Below are positions 47,634 to 55,851 of a stretch of DNA of 64,000 nt, in pieces. This DNA is from Thermithiobacillus tepidarius DSM 3134 (GTDB lineage Bacteria > Pseudomonadota > Gammaproteobacteria > Acidithiobacillales > Thermithiobacillaceae), in contig NZ_AUIS01000008.1 of NCBI RefSeq assembly GCF_000423825.1, forward strand, positions 70,567-134,566, given 5' to 3'. Under the pieces are notes generated by a model. The model saw only the letters and a program-made list of their open reading frames with translations. It did no database searches and had not been told where the DNA came from. A program made the translations under genes and the position numbers. Numbering within the stretch: the first letter of the stretch is position 1; each line of letters starts with the position of its first letter.

Positions 47634-49993
47634 CATGTTCCAGCGGAAGCCGTTTCCTGCGCTTCGAGCCGGTGCAGCGCCACCCAGGCCTGTCCCAGGC
47701 TCAGGCCGCCATCGTTGGGCGGCGCGGCGCGGGCTTCCAGCACCGTGAGGCCGGACACCCGCAGGGCATCGCGCAGGGTCGTGCTCAGCAGGCGGTTCAA
47801 AAAGCAGCCGCCGCCGAAGGCCACGTGCCCGATCCCCTGCGCGGCGGCCGCGCGCCGCACCCAGTCCGCCAGCCCGGCGGCCAGGGTGGCGTGGAAGAGC
47901 GCGGCACCGTAGCCGGGATCGTCCAGATCCGCCAGCCGGTCGAGCAGGGGCAGGAAGCCGATGGTGCCGTCCGCCGCCAGCGTGCAGCCGCCGGCCATCG
48001 GCTCGACGGCGCCGTGCCCGGCGGCCAGGCTTTCCAGCCGCATGGCCGCCTGCCCTTCGAAATCCATCATCGCGCAGATGCCGAGCAGGCCCGCCGCCGC
48101 ATCGAAGAGCCGCCCGGCGCTGCTGCTCGCCGGCGCATTGACGCCCTGGCGCAGCATCTGGCCGAGCAGCCCGGCCGCCGGTTGCCGGAAGCGGCCGGCG
48201 ATCTCGGCCTCCCGGCCCAAAGCGTACAGTGCGCTGGCCGCCATGCGCCAGGGCTCGCGCGCGGCCCGGTCGCCGCCCGGCAGCACCAGAGGCTGCAAAT
48301 GGCCCAGGCGCCGGCACGCGGCGCCGTCCACGTAGAGCAGCTCGCCGCCCCAGAGGCCGCCGTCCGCGCCCAGGCCGACCCCGTCCAGGGCCAGACCCAG
48401 CACCGGTCCGGCTATACCGTGCTCGGCCAGCACGGCGGCGATGTGGGCGTGGTGGTGCTGCACGCCGATCAGCGGCAGGCCCCGCTCCCGGGCGAGGCGG
48501 GCGGCGAAGCGGCTGCTGAAGAAGTCGGGGTGCAGGTCGTGGGCCACGCCGGCAGGCTCGACCTCCAGCACCCGCATGGCGTGTTCCACCGCTTCCTCCA
48601 GCGCCTCGCAAGCGGCGGCGTTGCCCAGGTCGCCGATGTGCGGGGACAGGAAGGCCTCGTCGCCGCGGGTCAGGCAGACCGCGTTCTTGAGCCAGCCGCC
48701 GCAGGCCAGCACCGGCGGACCGGCGCGGGCGAGCCGGATCGGCCGGGGCGTGTAGCCGCGGGCGCGGCGCACGAAGGCCGGCGCATCGTCCCGCAGCTGC
48801 ACCACGCTGTCGTCGCAGCGCGCGAGGATGGGGCGGTCGTGCAGCACGAAGGCGTCGGCGATGCCGCGCAGCCGTTGCAGCGCCTCGTCGTTGCCGATGA
48901 CCAGCGGCTCGCCGCCCGGATTGGCGCTGGTCATCACCAGGATCATCTCCTGCGGCTGCGTCAGCCACTCCGTGCCCGCTGGCCGCCCCGCCGCCTCGTG
49001 GAAAAGCAGGCAGTGCAGGGGCGTGTAGGGCAGCAGCACGCCCAGCCGATTCATCCCCGGCGCCACGCCGGCCAAGGCGGCATCGCAACCGGCGCGCTTG
49101 CGCAGCAGCACGATGGGCCGCTCCGGGTATGCCAGGGCCGCGCGTTCCGCCGCCGTGCACTCCGCCCAGCGCCCGACGGAGGCGGGATTGGCCGCCATCA
49201 CGGCGAAGGGCTTCTCCCCGCGCCGCTTGCGGGCGCGCAGGCGGGCCACGGCCTCGGTATTGCGCGCGTCGCAGGCCAGGTGAAAGCCGCCCAGGCCCTT
49301 GATGGCCAGGATCTCGCCCCGGCGCAGGCGCGCCGCGGCCTCGGCCGGCACGTCATCCACCGCCAGCGCCTGGCCGTCGGCCCCGTGCAGGACCAGCCGC
49401 GGTCCGCAGGCCGGACAGGCGTTGGGCTGGGCGTGGAAACGGCGGTCGGCGGGGGCTTCGTACTCGCGCCGGCAGGCGGGACAGAGATCGAAGCCGGCCA
49501 TGCTGGTCTGCGGCCGGTCGTAGGGCAGGCGGGCGGTGATGGTGTAGCGCGGCCCGCAGTGGGTGCAATTGATGAAGGGATAGCGGTAGCGGCGGTCGGC
49601 GGGATCGAAGAGCTCGGCCAGGCAGTCCGCGCAGACGGCCGCGTCCGGCACGATGCCCGTCGTGACGTGGCCGCCGCGGCTGGCGACGATGGCGAAGCCC
49701 GCTTCGCCGGCCCGCGGCGGCCGGGACGCCTGCTCCACGGCCGCGATGCGGGCCAGGGCCGGCGCCTCGCGTTGCAGGCGCTCGTGCAGGCGGGCGACGG
49801 CCGCCGCCGTGCCCTGCACCTCCAGTTCCACCCCTTCGGCGTCGTTGCGCACCCAGCCGCTCAGGCCCAGCTCCCCGGCCAGGCGGTAGACGAAAGGCCG
49901 GAAGCCCACGCCCTGCACCTGGCCGCGCACGCGCAAATGGCGGCGGACGAGCGGCGCGCTGGCTTCGGCCTGGGGCAAGGATGCCGGATTCAT
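47615..49993 (-). CDS. hypF: Carbamoyltransferase HypF
   Basis: 792 residues. HypF makes the carbamoyl group from carbamoyl phosphate and ATP and transfers it to HypE. Domains in order: acylphosphatase ([19 protein letters not shown], about 20-38), two zinc fingers ([45 protein letters not shown]), a YrdC-like domain ([16 protein letters not shown], about 230), and a Kae1-like domain with [13 protein letters not shown] (about 510). The last residues (CPSAEC) are read from the heptamer repeat, where the stop lies. A GGGAG site precedes the ATG. Confidence 0.96.
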   Translation of the reverse strand: MNPASLPQAEASAPLVRRHLRVRGQVQGVGFRPFVYRLAGELGLSGWVRNDAEGVELEVQGTAAAVARLHERLQREAPALARIAAVEQASRPPRAGEAGFAIVASRGGHVTTGIVPDAAVCADCLAELFDPADRRYRYPFINCTHCGPRYTITARLPYDRPQTSMAGFDLCPACRREYEAPADRRFHAQPNACPACGPRLVLHGADGQALAVDDVPAEAAARLRRGEILAIKGLGGFHLACDARNTEAVARLRARKRRGEKPFAVMAANPASVGRWAECTAAERAALAYPERPIVLLRKRAGCDAALAGVAPGMNRLGVLLPYTPLHCLLFHEAAGRPAGTEWLTQPQEMILVMTSANPGGEPLVIGNDEALQRLRGIADAFVLHDRPILARCDDSVVQLRDDAPAFVRRARGYTPRPIRLARAGPPVLACGGWLKNAVCLTRGDEAFLSPHIGDLGNAAACEALEEAVEHAMRVLEVEPAGVAHDLHPDFFSSRFAARLARERGLPLIGVQHHHAHIAAVLAEHGIAGPVLGLALDGVGLGADGGLWGGELLYVDGAACRRLGHLQPLVLPGGDRAAREPWRMAASALYALGREAEIAGRFRQPAAGLLGQMLRQGVNAPASSSAGRLFDAAAGLLGICAMMDFEGQAAMRLESLAAGHGAVEPMAGGCTLAADGTIGFLPLLDRLADLDDPGYGAALFHATLAAGLADWVRRAAAAQGIGHVAFGGGCFLNRLLSTTLRDALRVSGLTVLEARAAPPNDGGLSLGQAWVALHRLEAQETASAGTCPSAEC

Positions 49994-50080
49994 GCCGGCC
50001 GGCTCCCGGCGGGAGAGGGTGGCAGGTGCCAGCTCGCGCTTTCCAGGCGGATGGGTCGGGATGGGCGGCCGCCGCTCCGC

Positions 50081-50941
50081 TCAGCCCAGCGCATCCGCGC
50101 CCTCCCGGGCCGCCGCGGCGGCCCGCCGGCCGGCCTCGATCCAGGCCAGCCAGGCGTCCATGCCGTCGCCGGTCGTGGCCGAGAGCTGGATGACCTGGAT
50201 GTCCGGATTCACCCGGCGGGCGTAATCGATGCAGCGCGCCACGTCGAAGGGCACATAGGGCAGGAGATCGGTCTTGTTGAGCAGCATCAGATCGGCTGCG
50301 TGGAACATGTCCGGGTACTTGAGCGGCTTGTCCTCGCCCTCGGTGACCGAGAGCACCGCCACCTTGTGCGCCTCGCCAAGATCGAAGCCGGCCGGGCAGA
50401 CCAGGTTGCCCACGTTCTCGATGAAGAGCACGCTGTCGTCCGCCGGCCGCAGCCGGTCGAGGGCGCTGGCCACCATGGCGGCGTCGAGATGGCAGCCCTT
50501 GCCGGTGTTGATCTGCACCGCGGGCACCCCGGTGGCGCGGATGCGCTCGGCATCGAAGCTGGTCTGCTGGTCGCCCTCGATGACCGCTACCGGCAGACGC
50601 CCCTTGAGTAGCTCGATGCTGCGGGTCAGCAGGGTGGTCTTGCCGGAGCCGGGACTGGAGACGAGGTTCACCGCGAAGATGCCGCGCGCGGCCAGCCGGC
50701 GGCGGTTCTCCGCGGCCAGGGCGTCGTTCCTGGACAGGATGTCCTGCTCGATCTCGATCATGCGCGCCTGGCTCAGGCCCGGGGCATGGGCGCGGGCGGG
50801 GCCTTCGCCGAAGTGCAGATGATGGTGGCCCTGCCCGCCCGGCGCCTGTCCATGGCGTCGCTGCAGCGGCCCGAAGATCAGCCCCTGCCCGTGTCCCGCG
50901 ATCCGGCCCTCGCCCGCGCCGCAGCCGCATACCGTGCACAT
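50081..50941 (-). CDS. hypB: Hydrogenase nickel incorporation GTPase HypB
   Basis: 286 residues. HypB delivers nickel with HypA. The N-terminus has the nickel-binding MCTVCGCG motif and a short His-rich stretch (about residues 30-45). GTPase motifs are [11 protein letters not shown] (P-loop, about 94-104), IEGDQQTS and NKTDLLPY. It lies nine bases past the hypA stop. The 87-base gap to hypF holds no repeat. Confidence 0.96.
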   Translation of the reverse strand: MCTVCGCGAGEGRIAGHGQGLIFGPLQRRHGQAPGGQGHHHLHFGEGPARAHAPGLSQARMIEIEQDILSRNDALAAENRRRLAARGIFAVNLVSSPGSGKTTLLTRSIELLKGRLPVAVIEGDQQTSFDAERIRATGVPAVQINTGKGCHLDAAMVASALDRLRPADDSVLFIENVGNLVCPAGFDLGEAHKVAVLSVTEGEDKPLKYPDMFHAADLMLLNKTDLLPYVPFDVARCIDYARRVNPDIQVIQLSATTGDGMDAWLAWIEAGRRAAAAAREGADALG

Positions 50942-50950
50942 AGCCAGCTC

Positions 50951-51292
50951 CTATTCCACGTCCAGTTCCTTGATCCGCATCTCCGTGCCCGCCGTGGGCT
51001 GCACGCCGTAGCCGCCGCAATGGGGGCAGGGATCGAAGCGCGCAGCCAGGGGCACGGCAGCGGCGCAGCTCAGGCACCAGCCTTCTCCCGCCTTGTCGAT
51101 GATGGTGATCCGGGCGCCATCGGCCAGGGTGCCGCGGCTCACCACTTCCAGGGCGAAGCGCAAGGCTTCCACCTCCACCCCGGCCAGGCGGCCGATCTCC
51201 AGGCGGATCTCGCGGACCCGCCGGAAAGCCTGCTGGCTCGCCTGCTCCTCGATGATCTGCACGACGCGCTCGGCGAGCGACATCTCATGCAT
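50951..51292 (-). CDS. hypA: Hydrogenase nickel metallochaperone HypA
   Basis: 113 residues. Binds nickel through the N-terminal MHEMSL histidine and zinc through two CxxC pairs (CLSC about residue 73, CPHC about 89), the normal HypA layout. Its ATG lies inside the 3' end of the hupK-like gene (overlap of eight bases), so translation is coupled. Confidence 0.95.
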   Translation of the reverse strand: MHEMSLAERVVQIIEEQASQQAFRRVREIRLEIGRLAGVEVEALRFALEVVSRGTLADGARITIIDKAGEGWCLSCAAAVPLAARFDPCPHCGGYGVQPTAGTEMRIKELDVE

Positions 51293-52460
51293 CCTGCAAC
51301 TCCAGATCGTAGGCCACGCATGGGTCCAGCGCCAGTACCAACCGGCGGGCCTGGCGCGCCAGCGCGTCGCGGTCGGCGGCGGCGAGGCCGGCCATGCCCT
51401 GCACGAAGGCGCCGTGCGGGTGGAAATTCCACTCGGTCGGGGCGACGATCCAATAACGACCGACGCGCTCGCCGTCCAGGGCGACCCGGTGCAGCAGCAG
51501 GCCGCGCGCCGTCTCCACCCAGGCCGCGCCGGCGCCGCCCAGGGCCAGCGCCCCACTCCAGTCGTCCGCCGTCTCGCCGGCCAGGCACTCCCGCATGGCG
51601 CGCAGCGCGGCGGCCAGCTCCAGCCACCGCGCCAGGACCCGCAGCCGCAGGGTATTGCCCTCCGCCGCCAGCAGGGCCTGCAGCAGCGGATGCCGCTGGC
51701 GGCGGGCCAGGGCGCCGGTCTCCAGCGGCTGGCCCTGCCGGTGGGGGTGGGCGGCGAAGGACTCGTCCGCCGCCAACTCAGTCAGCAGCTCGGCCAGCAG
51801 CGCGGCGTGCATCGGCGGCATGAGCGGCACCGCGCTCGCGCCCCAGCGCCCGTCCGCCCACACGGCGCGCAACAGGCGCGTACTGTCCGCATCGGCCGTT
51901 TGCAGCCACCGCCCCAACGCCGCCGGGTCCGTCAGCGCCGGGTCCGGCACTTGCGCGCCGAGGCGCGCTTCCCATTCATCGCACAAATCCACCCACGGCG
52001 CAAAGACGGCGGCCGGCACTTCGCCGCCCGGCACGCGCCAGCCGGGGGCCGCCAGCAGGGCGGCGGCCGCCGTGGCCTGGGCCCGGCGCCACGCGCCAAA
52101 GGCCGGCGCGGCCGGCGGCAGGCCGTACAGGGGCGGCCAGTCCAGCCACAGGCGCCACAGATGCTCCTGCATCACTTCGGCCAACAGCAGGAGCGTGCGC
52201 CCGCGCCGGGCCGACGGGCTCGGCGCCGCGCCCAGGGCCGCCTCGGCGGCCTGCACGGCGGCCACGCTCTGGGCCTGTCCGCAGACGCCGAAGAGCAGCG
52301 GCACCCGCGCCAGGGCCTCGGCCAGCGGCCGGCCCTCCAGCACGCGGCTGGCGTGCAGCGGGCGGGTCGAGCGGACCGCTGCCCCGGCGGCCCGGCGCCC
52401 GTCCCAAAGCACGTTCAGGTGCAGCCGGCCTTCGATGCCGGCGCTGCGCGGCTCTCCCAT
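51285..52460 (-). CDS. hupK: HupK-like hydrogenase accessory protein
   Basis: 391 residues. HupK-type proteins resemble the [NiFe] large subunit but lack the full cysteine set and are thought to help assemble the uptake enzyme. The first motif is GVCGQAQSVAAV (one of two cysteines, about residue 58), and the end is DPCVAYDLELQDA (one of two), so the nickel ligands are incomplete. HNVLWDG-like start matches the family. Its normal partners are group 1 enzymes, absent here. It is 21 bases after the hyaF chimera. Confidence 0.8.
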   Translation of the reverse strand: MGEPRSAGIEGRLHLNVLWDGRRAAGAAVRSTRPLHASRVLEGRPLAEALARVPLLFGVCGQAQSVAAVQAAEAALGAAPSPSARRGRTLLLLAEVMQEHLWRLWLDWPPLYGLPPAAPAFGAWRRAQATAAAALLAAPGWRVPGGEVPAAVFAPWVDLCDEWEARLGAQVPDPALTDPAALGRWLQTADADSTRLLRAVWADGRWGASAVPLMPPMHAALLAELLTELAADESFAAHPHRQGQPLETGALARRQRHPLLQALLAAEGNTLRLRVLARWLELAAALRAMRECLAGETADDWSGALALGGAGAAWVETARGLLLHRVALDGERVGRYWIVAPTEWNFHPHGAFVQGMAGLAAADRDALARQARRLVLALDPCVAYDLELQDA

Positions 52461-52481
52461 GGACCGATGCCGCCGGCCGCG

Positions 52482-52937
52482 TCAGCGGACCTTGACCTGG
52501 ATCAGCTCCTCGCCATCCGGGTCGGTCAGGTGTACGGCGCAGGCGATGCAAGGATCGAAGCTGTGGATGGTGCGCAGGATCTCGGGCAGATGGGTGATCT
52601 CGATCAGCTCGGCGGCGATGTCGCCGCCGCCGTTGCGGTGCGTCACCCACCACACGCCCGGGTAGGCGGTCTCGCGCACCGTGCTGGTGCCCGCCGCCTC
52701 GATGCTGGCCTCCACCTCGCCCTGGCCCAGCGCCGCCTGCAGCCATGCGTAGTCCGCCGGCGTCATGGGCACGCCGCGCAGATCGATGACCCCCGTGCCG
52801 CCCCCGTCGAGCAGCGCCTGCAGCGCGCCGGCGATCTCGTGGAGCAGGGCCAGGCCGTTGCCCGACAGGCCATCCGCCGCGGCCGGCGCCGGGTCCGCCG
52901 GCACCACCTTGACCTTGATGCCGTCCAGTCCGCTCAT
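52482..52937 (-). CDS. HyaF/HupH C-terminal domain fused to a large-subunit C-terminus
   Basis: 151 residues. Residues about 70-120 ([25 protein letters not shown], then [20 protein letters not shown]) resemble the C-terminal domain of HyaF/HupH. The last 30 residues ([18 protein letters not shown], then a cleavable-type tail) are the L2 motif of group 1 [NiFe] large subunits such as HyaB/HynL, with both cysteines and the histidine. There is no frameshift at the join. A normal HyaF does not end this way, so it looks like a recombination product at the EILRT segment. Its ATG overlaps the original stop of the interrupted hupD. Confidence 0.8.
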   Translation of the reverse strand: MSGLDGIKVKVVPADPAPAAADGLSGNGLALLHEIAGALQALLDGGGTGVIDLRGVPMTPADYAWLQAALGQGEVEASIEAAGTSTVRETAYPGVWWVTHRNGGGDIAAELIEITHLPEILRTIHSFDPCIACAVHLTDPDGEELIQVKVR

Positions 52938-53407
52938 GCCGCCCACCTCCCGATCAAGGCCTTGGCGATGGCGCAAGCCTGCGGGATGGCCGCCGCCACC
53001 GCCGGGCTGGGGGCGTCGCCCTAGTCCAGCACGGCCGGTTGGATGCCGATCAGCGCCCGCCGCGCCGGCAGTTGCCCGCCCAGGCAGGCCACCGCCAAGA
53101 GGTCCAGGAGCCCGACCTCGTGCACGCTGCGCTTGCGATTGCTGCCGAGAAAACGGTCCATGTCCGCGTCCTCGAAGACGCGCACGGTGCCCGGCGGCGC
53201 CTGCCGCTCGGTCGCGTCGATGACGATCAGGCGGGCGGCCTCGCCGATGGGCACCGCCAAGGTGAAGCTGAGGGTGCCGCCGTCCAGGCATTCGACCTCT
53301 GGCCGCCCGGTCAAGGCGCTTTGCAGGACATGCACCGCGTGCACGCCGGCGCCCTCGTCGCTCAGCAGCGTGTTGCCCAGGCCCAGCACCAAGGTCTTGT
53401 CCGGCAT
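52934..53407 (-). pseudogene. Amber-interrupted HyaD/HupD-type hydrogenase maturation protease
   Basis: The reading frame from the ATG at 53407 gives 128 residues ([13 protein letters not shown] near residue 8; LIVIDATER and [11 protein letters not shown] contain the other nickel-binding Asp and His) and then meets TAG at 53021-53023. After the TAG the same frame continues with [28 protein letters not shown] and ends in TGA overlapping the next ATG. Homologues have LDWG here, so the amber codon most simply arose from TGG (Trp). The truncated protein keeps its metal residues but loses about 30 C-terminal residues. Confidence 0.85.
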
Positions 53408-53564
53408 GTTTCCATTCTTCCCGAGGCCACCGCAGTAGGTCGCTATCGATTCGTATCCGTCACTGTCGGCAATCACTGGTCCGGGGTAAATCCAACCATG
53501 GTAGGGGGGCGCGGCGGGCGGGCCGTACTAGAATGCCCGGAAAGCGATCGCACGAGGAACGGCC

Positions 53565-53816
53565 ATGTGTCTCGCCATCCCCATGCAAGTCATGGAAATC
53601 AGCGGCTACCGCGCCCGCTGCGCGGCGCGCGGCAGCGAGCGCACCGTGAGCCTGTGGCTGCTGCAGGAGGATGATTTGGCGGTGGGCGACTACGTGATGG
53701 TGCAGTTGGACCACGCGGTGCGCAAGGTCAGCACCGAGGAGGCGCAGCTCGCCTGGGCGCTCTGCGACGAAATCCTCGCCTTTCCGGCAGCGGCCGCCCG
53801 CCCGTTGCCGGACTGA
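53565..53816 (+). CDS. Second HypC-family chaperone (HupF/HybG type)
   Basis: 83 residues, MCLAIPMQVMEISGY with the essential Cys2 and a body typical of HypC/HupF. It is divergent from the interrupted hupD, 157 bases away, and has a GAGGAA site before the ATG. In organisms with several hydrogenases, HypC paralogues serve different large subunits, so this copy may have served the lost uptake hydrogenase. Confidence 0.92.
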   Translation: MCLAIPMQVMEISGYRARCAARGSERTVSLWLLQEDDLAVGDYVMVQLDHAVRKVSTEEAQLAWALCDEILAFPAAAARPLPD

Positions 53817-53897
53817 ACGCCGCACCTTCCGCCCTCCGGACGCAGCCCCGACGCCCCACTTGGGTTAGAATGACTCCTCTTGCCGGAGGAGACCGCG

Positions 53898-55766
53898 ATG
53901 CTGCCCGAACAGGAAATCTCGCAGGAAGTCCTGCGCCAGAAATACGCCAAGGGCGAGGAGCGCAGCGCCGACGACGTGCGCCGCCGAGTGGCCCGCGCCC
54001 TGGCCGCCGCGGAAAAGGACCCGGCGCGCTGGGAGGCCGCCTTCTTCCAGGCCCAGCAGGCCGGCTTCATCCCCGGCGGGCGGGTCAACAGTGCCGCCGG
54101 CACCCGCCTGCAGACCACCCTCATCAACTGCTTCGTGCAGCCGGTGGGCGACAGCATCTCCGAAACCATCGACGGCAAGCCGGGCATCTACGTCGCCCTC
54201 CTGCAGGCCGCCGAGACCATGCGCCGCGGCGGCGGGGTCGGCTATGATTTCTCCGCCATCCGGCCCAAGGGCGCCCTGGTGCAGGGCACCGGCTCGCGCG
54301 CCAGCGGCCCCATCTCCTACATGCAGGTCTTCGACCGCTCCTGCGAGACGGTGGAATCCGCCGGCGCGCGGCGCGGCGCGCAGATGGGCGTGCTGCGGGT
54401 GGACCATCCGGACATCGAGGACTTCGTCCGTGCCAAGGATCAGCCCGGCCAGCTCACCAACTTCAACATTTCCGTCGGCGTCACCGATGCCTTCATGGGC
54501 GCGGTGCAGGCGGACGACTTTTTCGAGCTGGTGCACCGGGCGGCGCCCGGCGAAGATCTGCTGCAGGCCGGCGCCTTCCGGCGCAAGGACGGGCTGTGGG
54601 TCTACCGGCGCATCCGCGCCCGCGAGCTGTGGGGGCAAATCATGGCCTCCACCTACGACCACGCCGAGCCGGGCGTGCTCTTCCTCGACCGCATCAACGG
54701 CGAGAACAATCTCTGGTACTGCGAAACCATCGAGGCCACCAACCCCTGCGCCGAGGAGCCGCTGCCGGACTACGGCTGCTGCTGTCTGGGCAGCATCGAC
54801 CTGACCCGCTTCGTCGATAATGCCTTCTCACCCCGGGCCGCCTTCGACTTCGCCGGCTTCGCCCAGGTCGTGCAGACCGCCGTCCGCATGCTCGACGACG
54901 TGCTGGACGTTACCGTCTGGCCCCTGCCGGAACAGCAGCGCGAGGCCCTGGCCAAGCGCCGCGTGGGACTCGGCTTCACCGGCCTCGGCGACGCCCTGAT
55001 CATGCTCGGCCTGCGCTACGACACGGAAGCGGCGCGCCGCCAGGCGGCGGAGCTCAGCCGGATCATGCGCGACACGGCCTATCGCGCCTCGGTCGAACTG
55101 GCCCGCGAAAAGGGCGCCTTCCCGCGCTTCGACGCCGAGCGCTATCTGGCCGCCGGCTTCACCCGCCGCCTGCCGGAGCCCATCCGCCAGGCCATCCGCC
55201 GGCACGGCATCCGCAACAGCCATCTGCTCAGCATCGCGCCCACCGGCACCATCAGCCTGGCCTTCGCCGACAACGTCAGCAACGGCATCGAGCCGCCCTA
55301 CGCCTGGCGCTACACCCGCAAGAAGCGCAGCGCCGGCGGCGGCCAGCAGGAATTCATCGTGGAGGACCACGCCTGGCGCCTGTACCGGGCCCAGGGCGGC
55401 GACACGGAACAGCTGCCGCCCGCTTTCGTGACCGCGCTGGAGATCGCGGCGCGCGACCACCAGGCCATGGTGGCCGCCATCGCCCCCTGCATCGACGCCG
55501 CGGTCAGCAAGACGGTCAACGTGCCGGCCGATTATCCCTACGAGGATTTCAAGGACCTCTACCTGCAGGCCTGGCAGGCCGGCTTGAAGGGACTGGCCAC
55601 CTTCCGGCCCAACCCCATCACCGGCGCGGTGCTGTCGGCGGCCGCGCCGGCCGTTGCCGGCCAAGAACACGAAGCGCCGCCCGCCAGCGACGCCATCGAC
55701 CTCATCGCCCACCTGAACCCGCGCTGCCCGGCCTGCGCCGGCCCGGACGTCTATCCGGACAACTGA
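53898..55766 (+). CDS. nrdJ: Class II (adenosylcobalamin) ribonucleotide reductase
   Basis: 622 residues. Reduces ribonucleotides with a cobalamin-generated radical and no oxygen requirement. Features: NCFVQPVG (about residue 78, first redox cysteine), [33 protein letters not shown] (about 280, active-site cysteine), and [13 protein letters not shown] (about 454). The C-terminus stops soon after [11 protein letters not shown], at [13 protein letters not shown]; the roughly 100-residue C-terminal part often seen in NrdJ is not encoded downstream in any frame. The ATG at 53898 follows a GGAGGAG site. Confidence 0.93.
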   Translation: MLPEQEISQEVLRQKYAKGEERSADDVRRRVARALAAAEKDPARWEAAFFQAQQAGFIPGGRVNSAAGTRLQTTLINCFVQPVGDSISETIDGKPGIYVALLQAAETMRRGGGVGYDFSAIRPKGALVQGTGSRASGPISYMQVFDRSCETVESAGARRGAQMGVLRVDHPDIEDFVRAKDQPGQLTNFNISVGVTDAFMGAVQADDFFELVHRAAPGEDLLQAGAFRRKDGLWVYRRIRARELWGQIMASTYDHAEPGVLFLDRINGENNLWYCETIEATNPCAEEPLPDYGCCCLGSIDLTRFVDNAFSPRAAFDFAGFAQVVQTAVRMLDDVLDVTVWPLPEQQREALAKRRVGLGFTGLGDALIMLGLRYDTEAARRQAAELSRIMRDTAYRASVELAREKGAFPRFDAERYLAAGFTRRLPEPIRQAIRRHGIRNSHLLSIAPTGTISLAFADNVSNGIEPPYAWRYTRKKRSAGGGQQEFIVEDHAWRLYRAQGGDTEQLPPAFVTALEIAARDHQAMVAAIAPCIDAAVSKTVNVPADYPYEDFKDLYLQAWQAGLKGLATFRPNPITGAVLSAAAPAVAGQEHEAPPASDAIDLIAHLNPRCPACAGPDVYPDN

Positions 55767-55851
55767 ACTTGCAAGGCCGCGCAAAGCGCCTATTTACCTT
55801 GTCGCCCACAATTCCAACAACAAGCTGCGGCAGGGCGCCCGGGACCAGCGC

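Noticed and set aside
47297-50611. 1104-residue open frame on the plus strand across hypF and hypB
   Set aside because: Antisense to two genes with unambiguous motifs, and it crosses the heptamer array. It is a GC-driven shadow.
53021-53023. TAG in hupD as a pyrrolysine or other recoded amino acid
   Set aside because: No pyl genes or recoding signal is visible; a plain nonsense change at a usual Trp codon is simpler. Kept as a pseudogene call.
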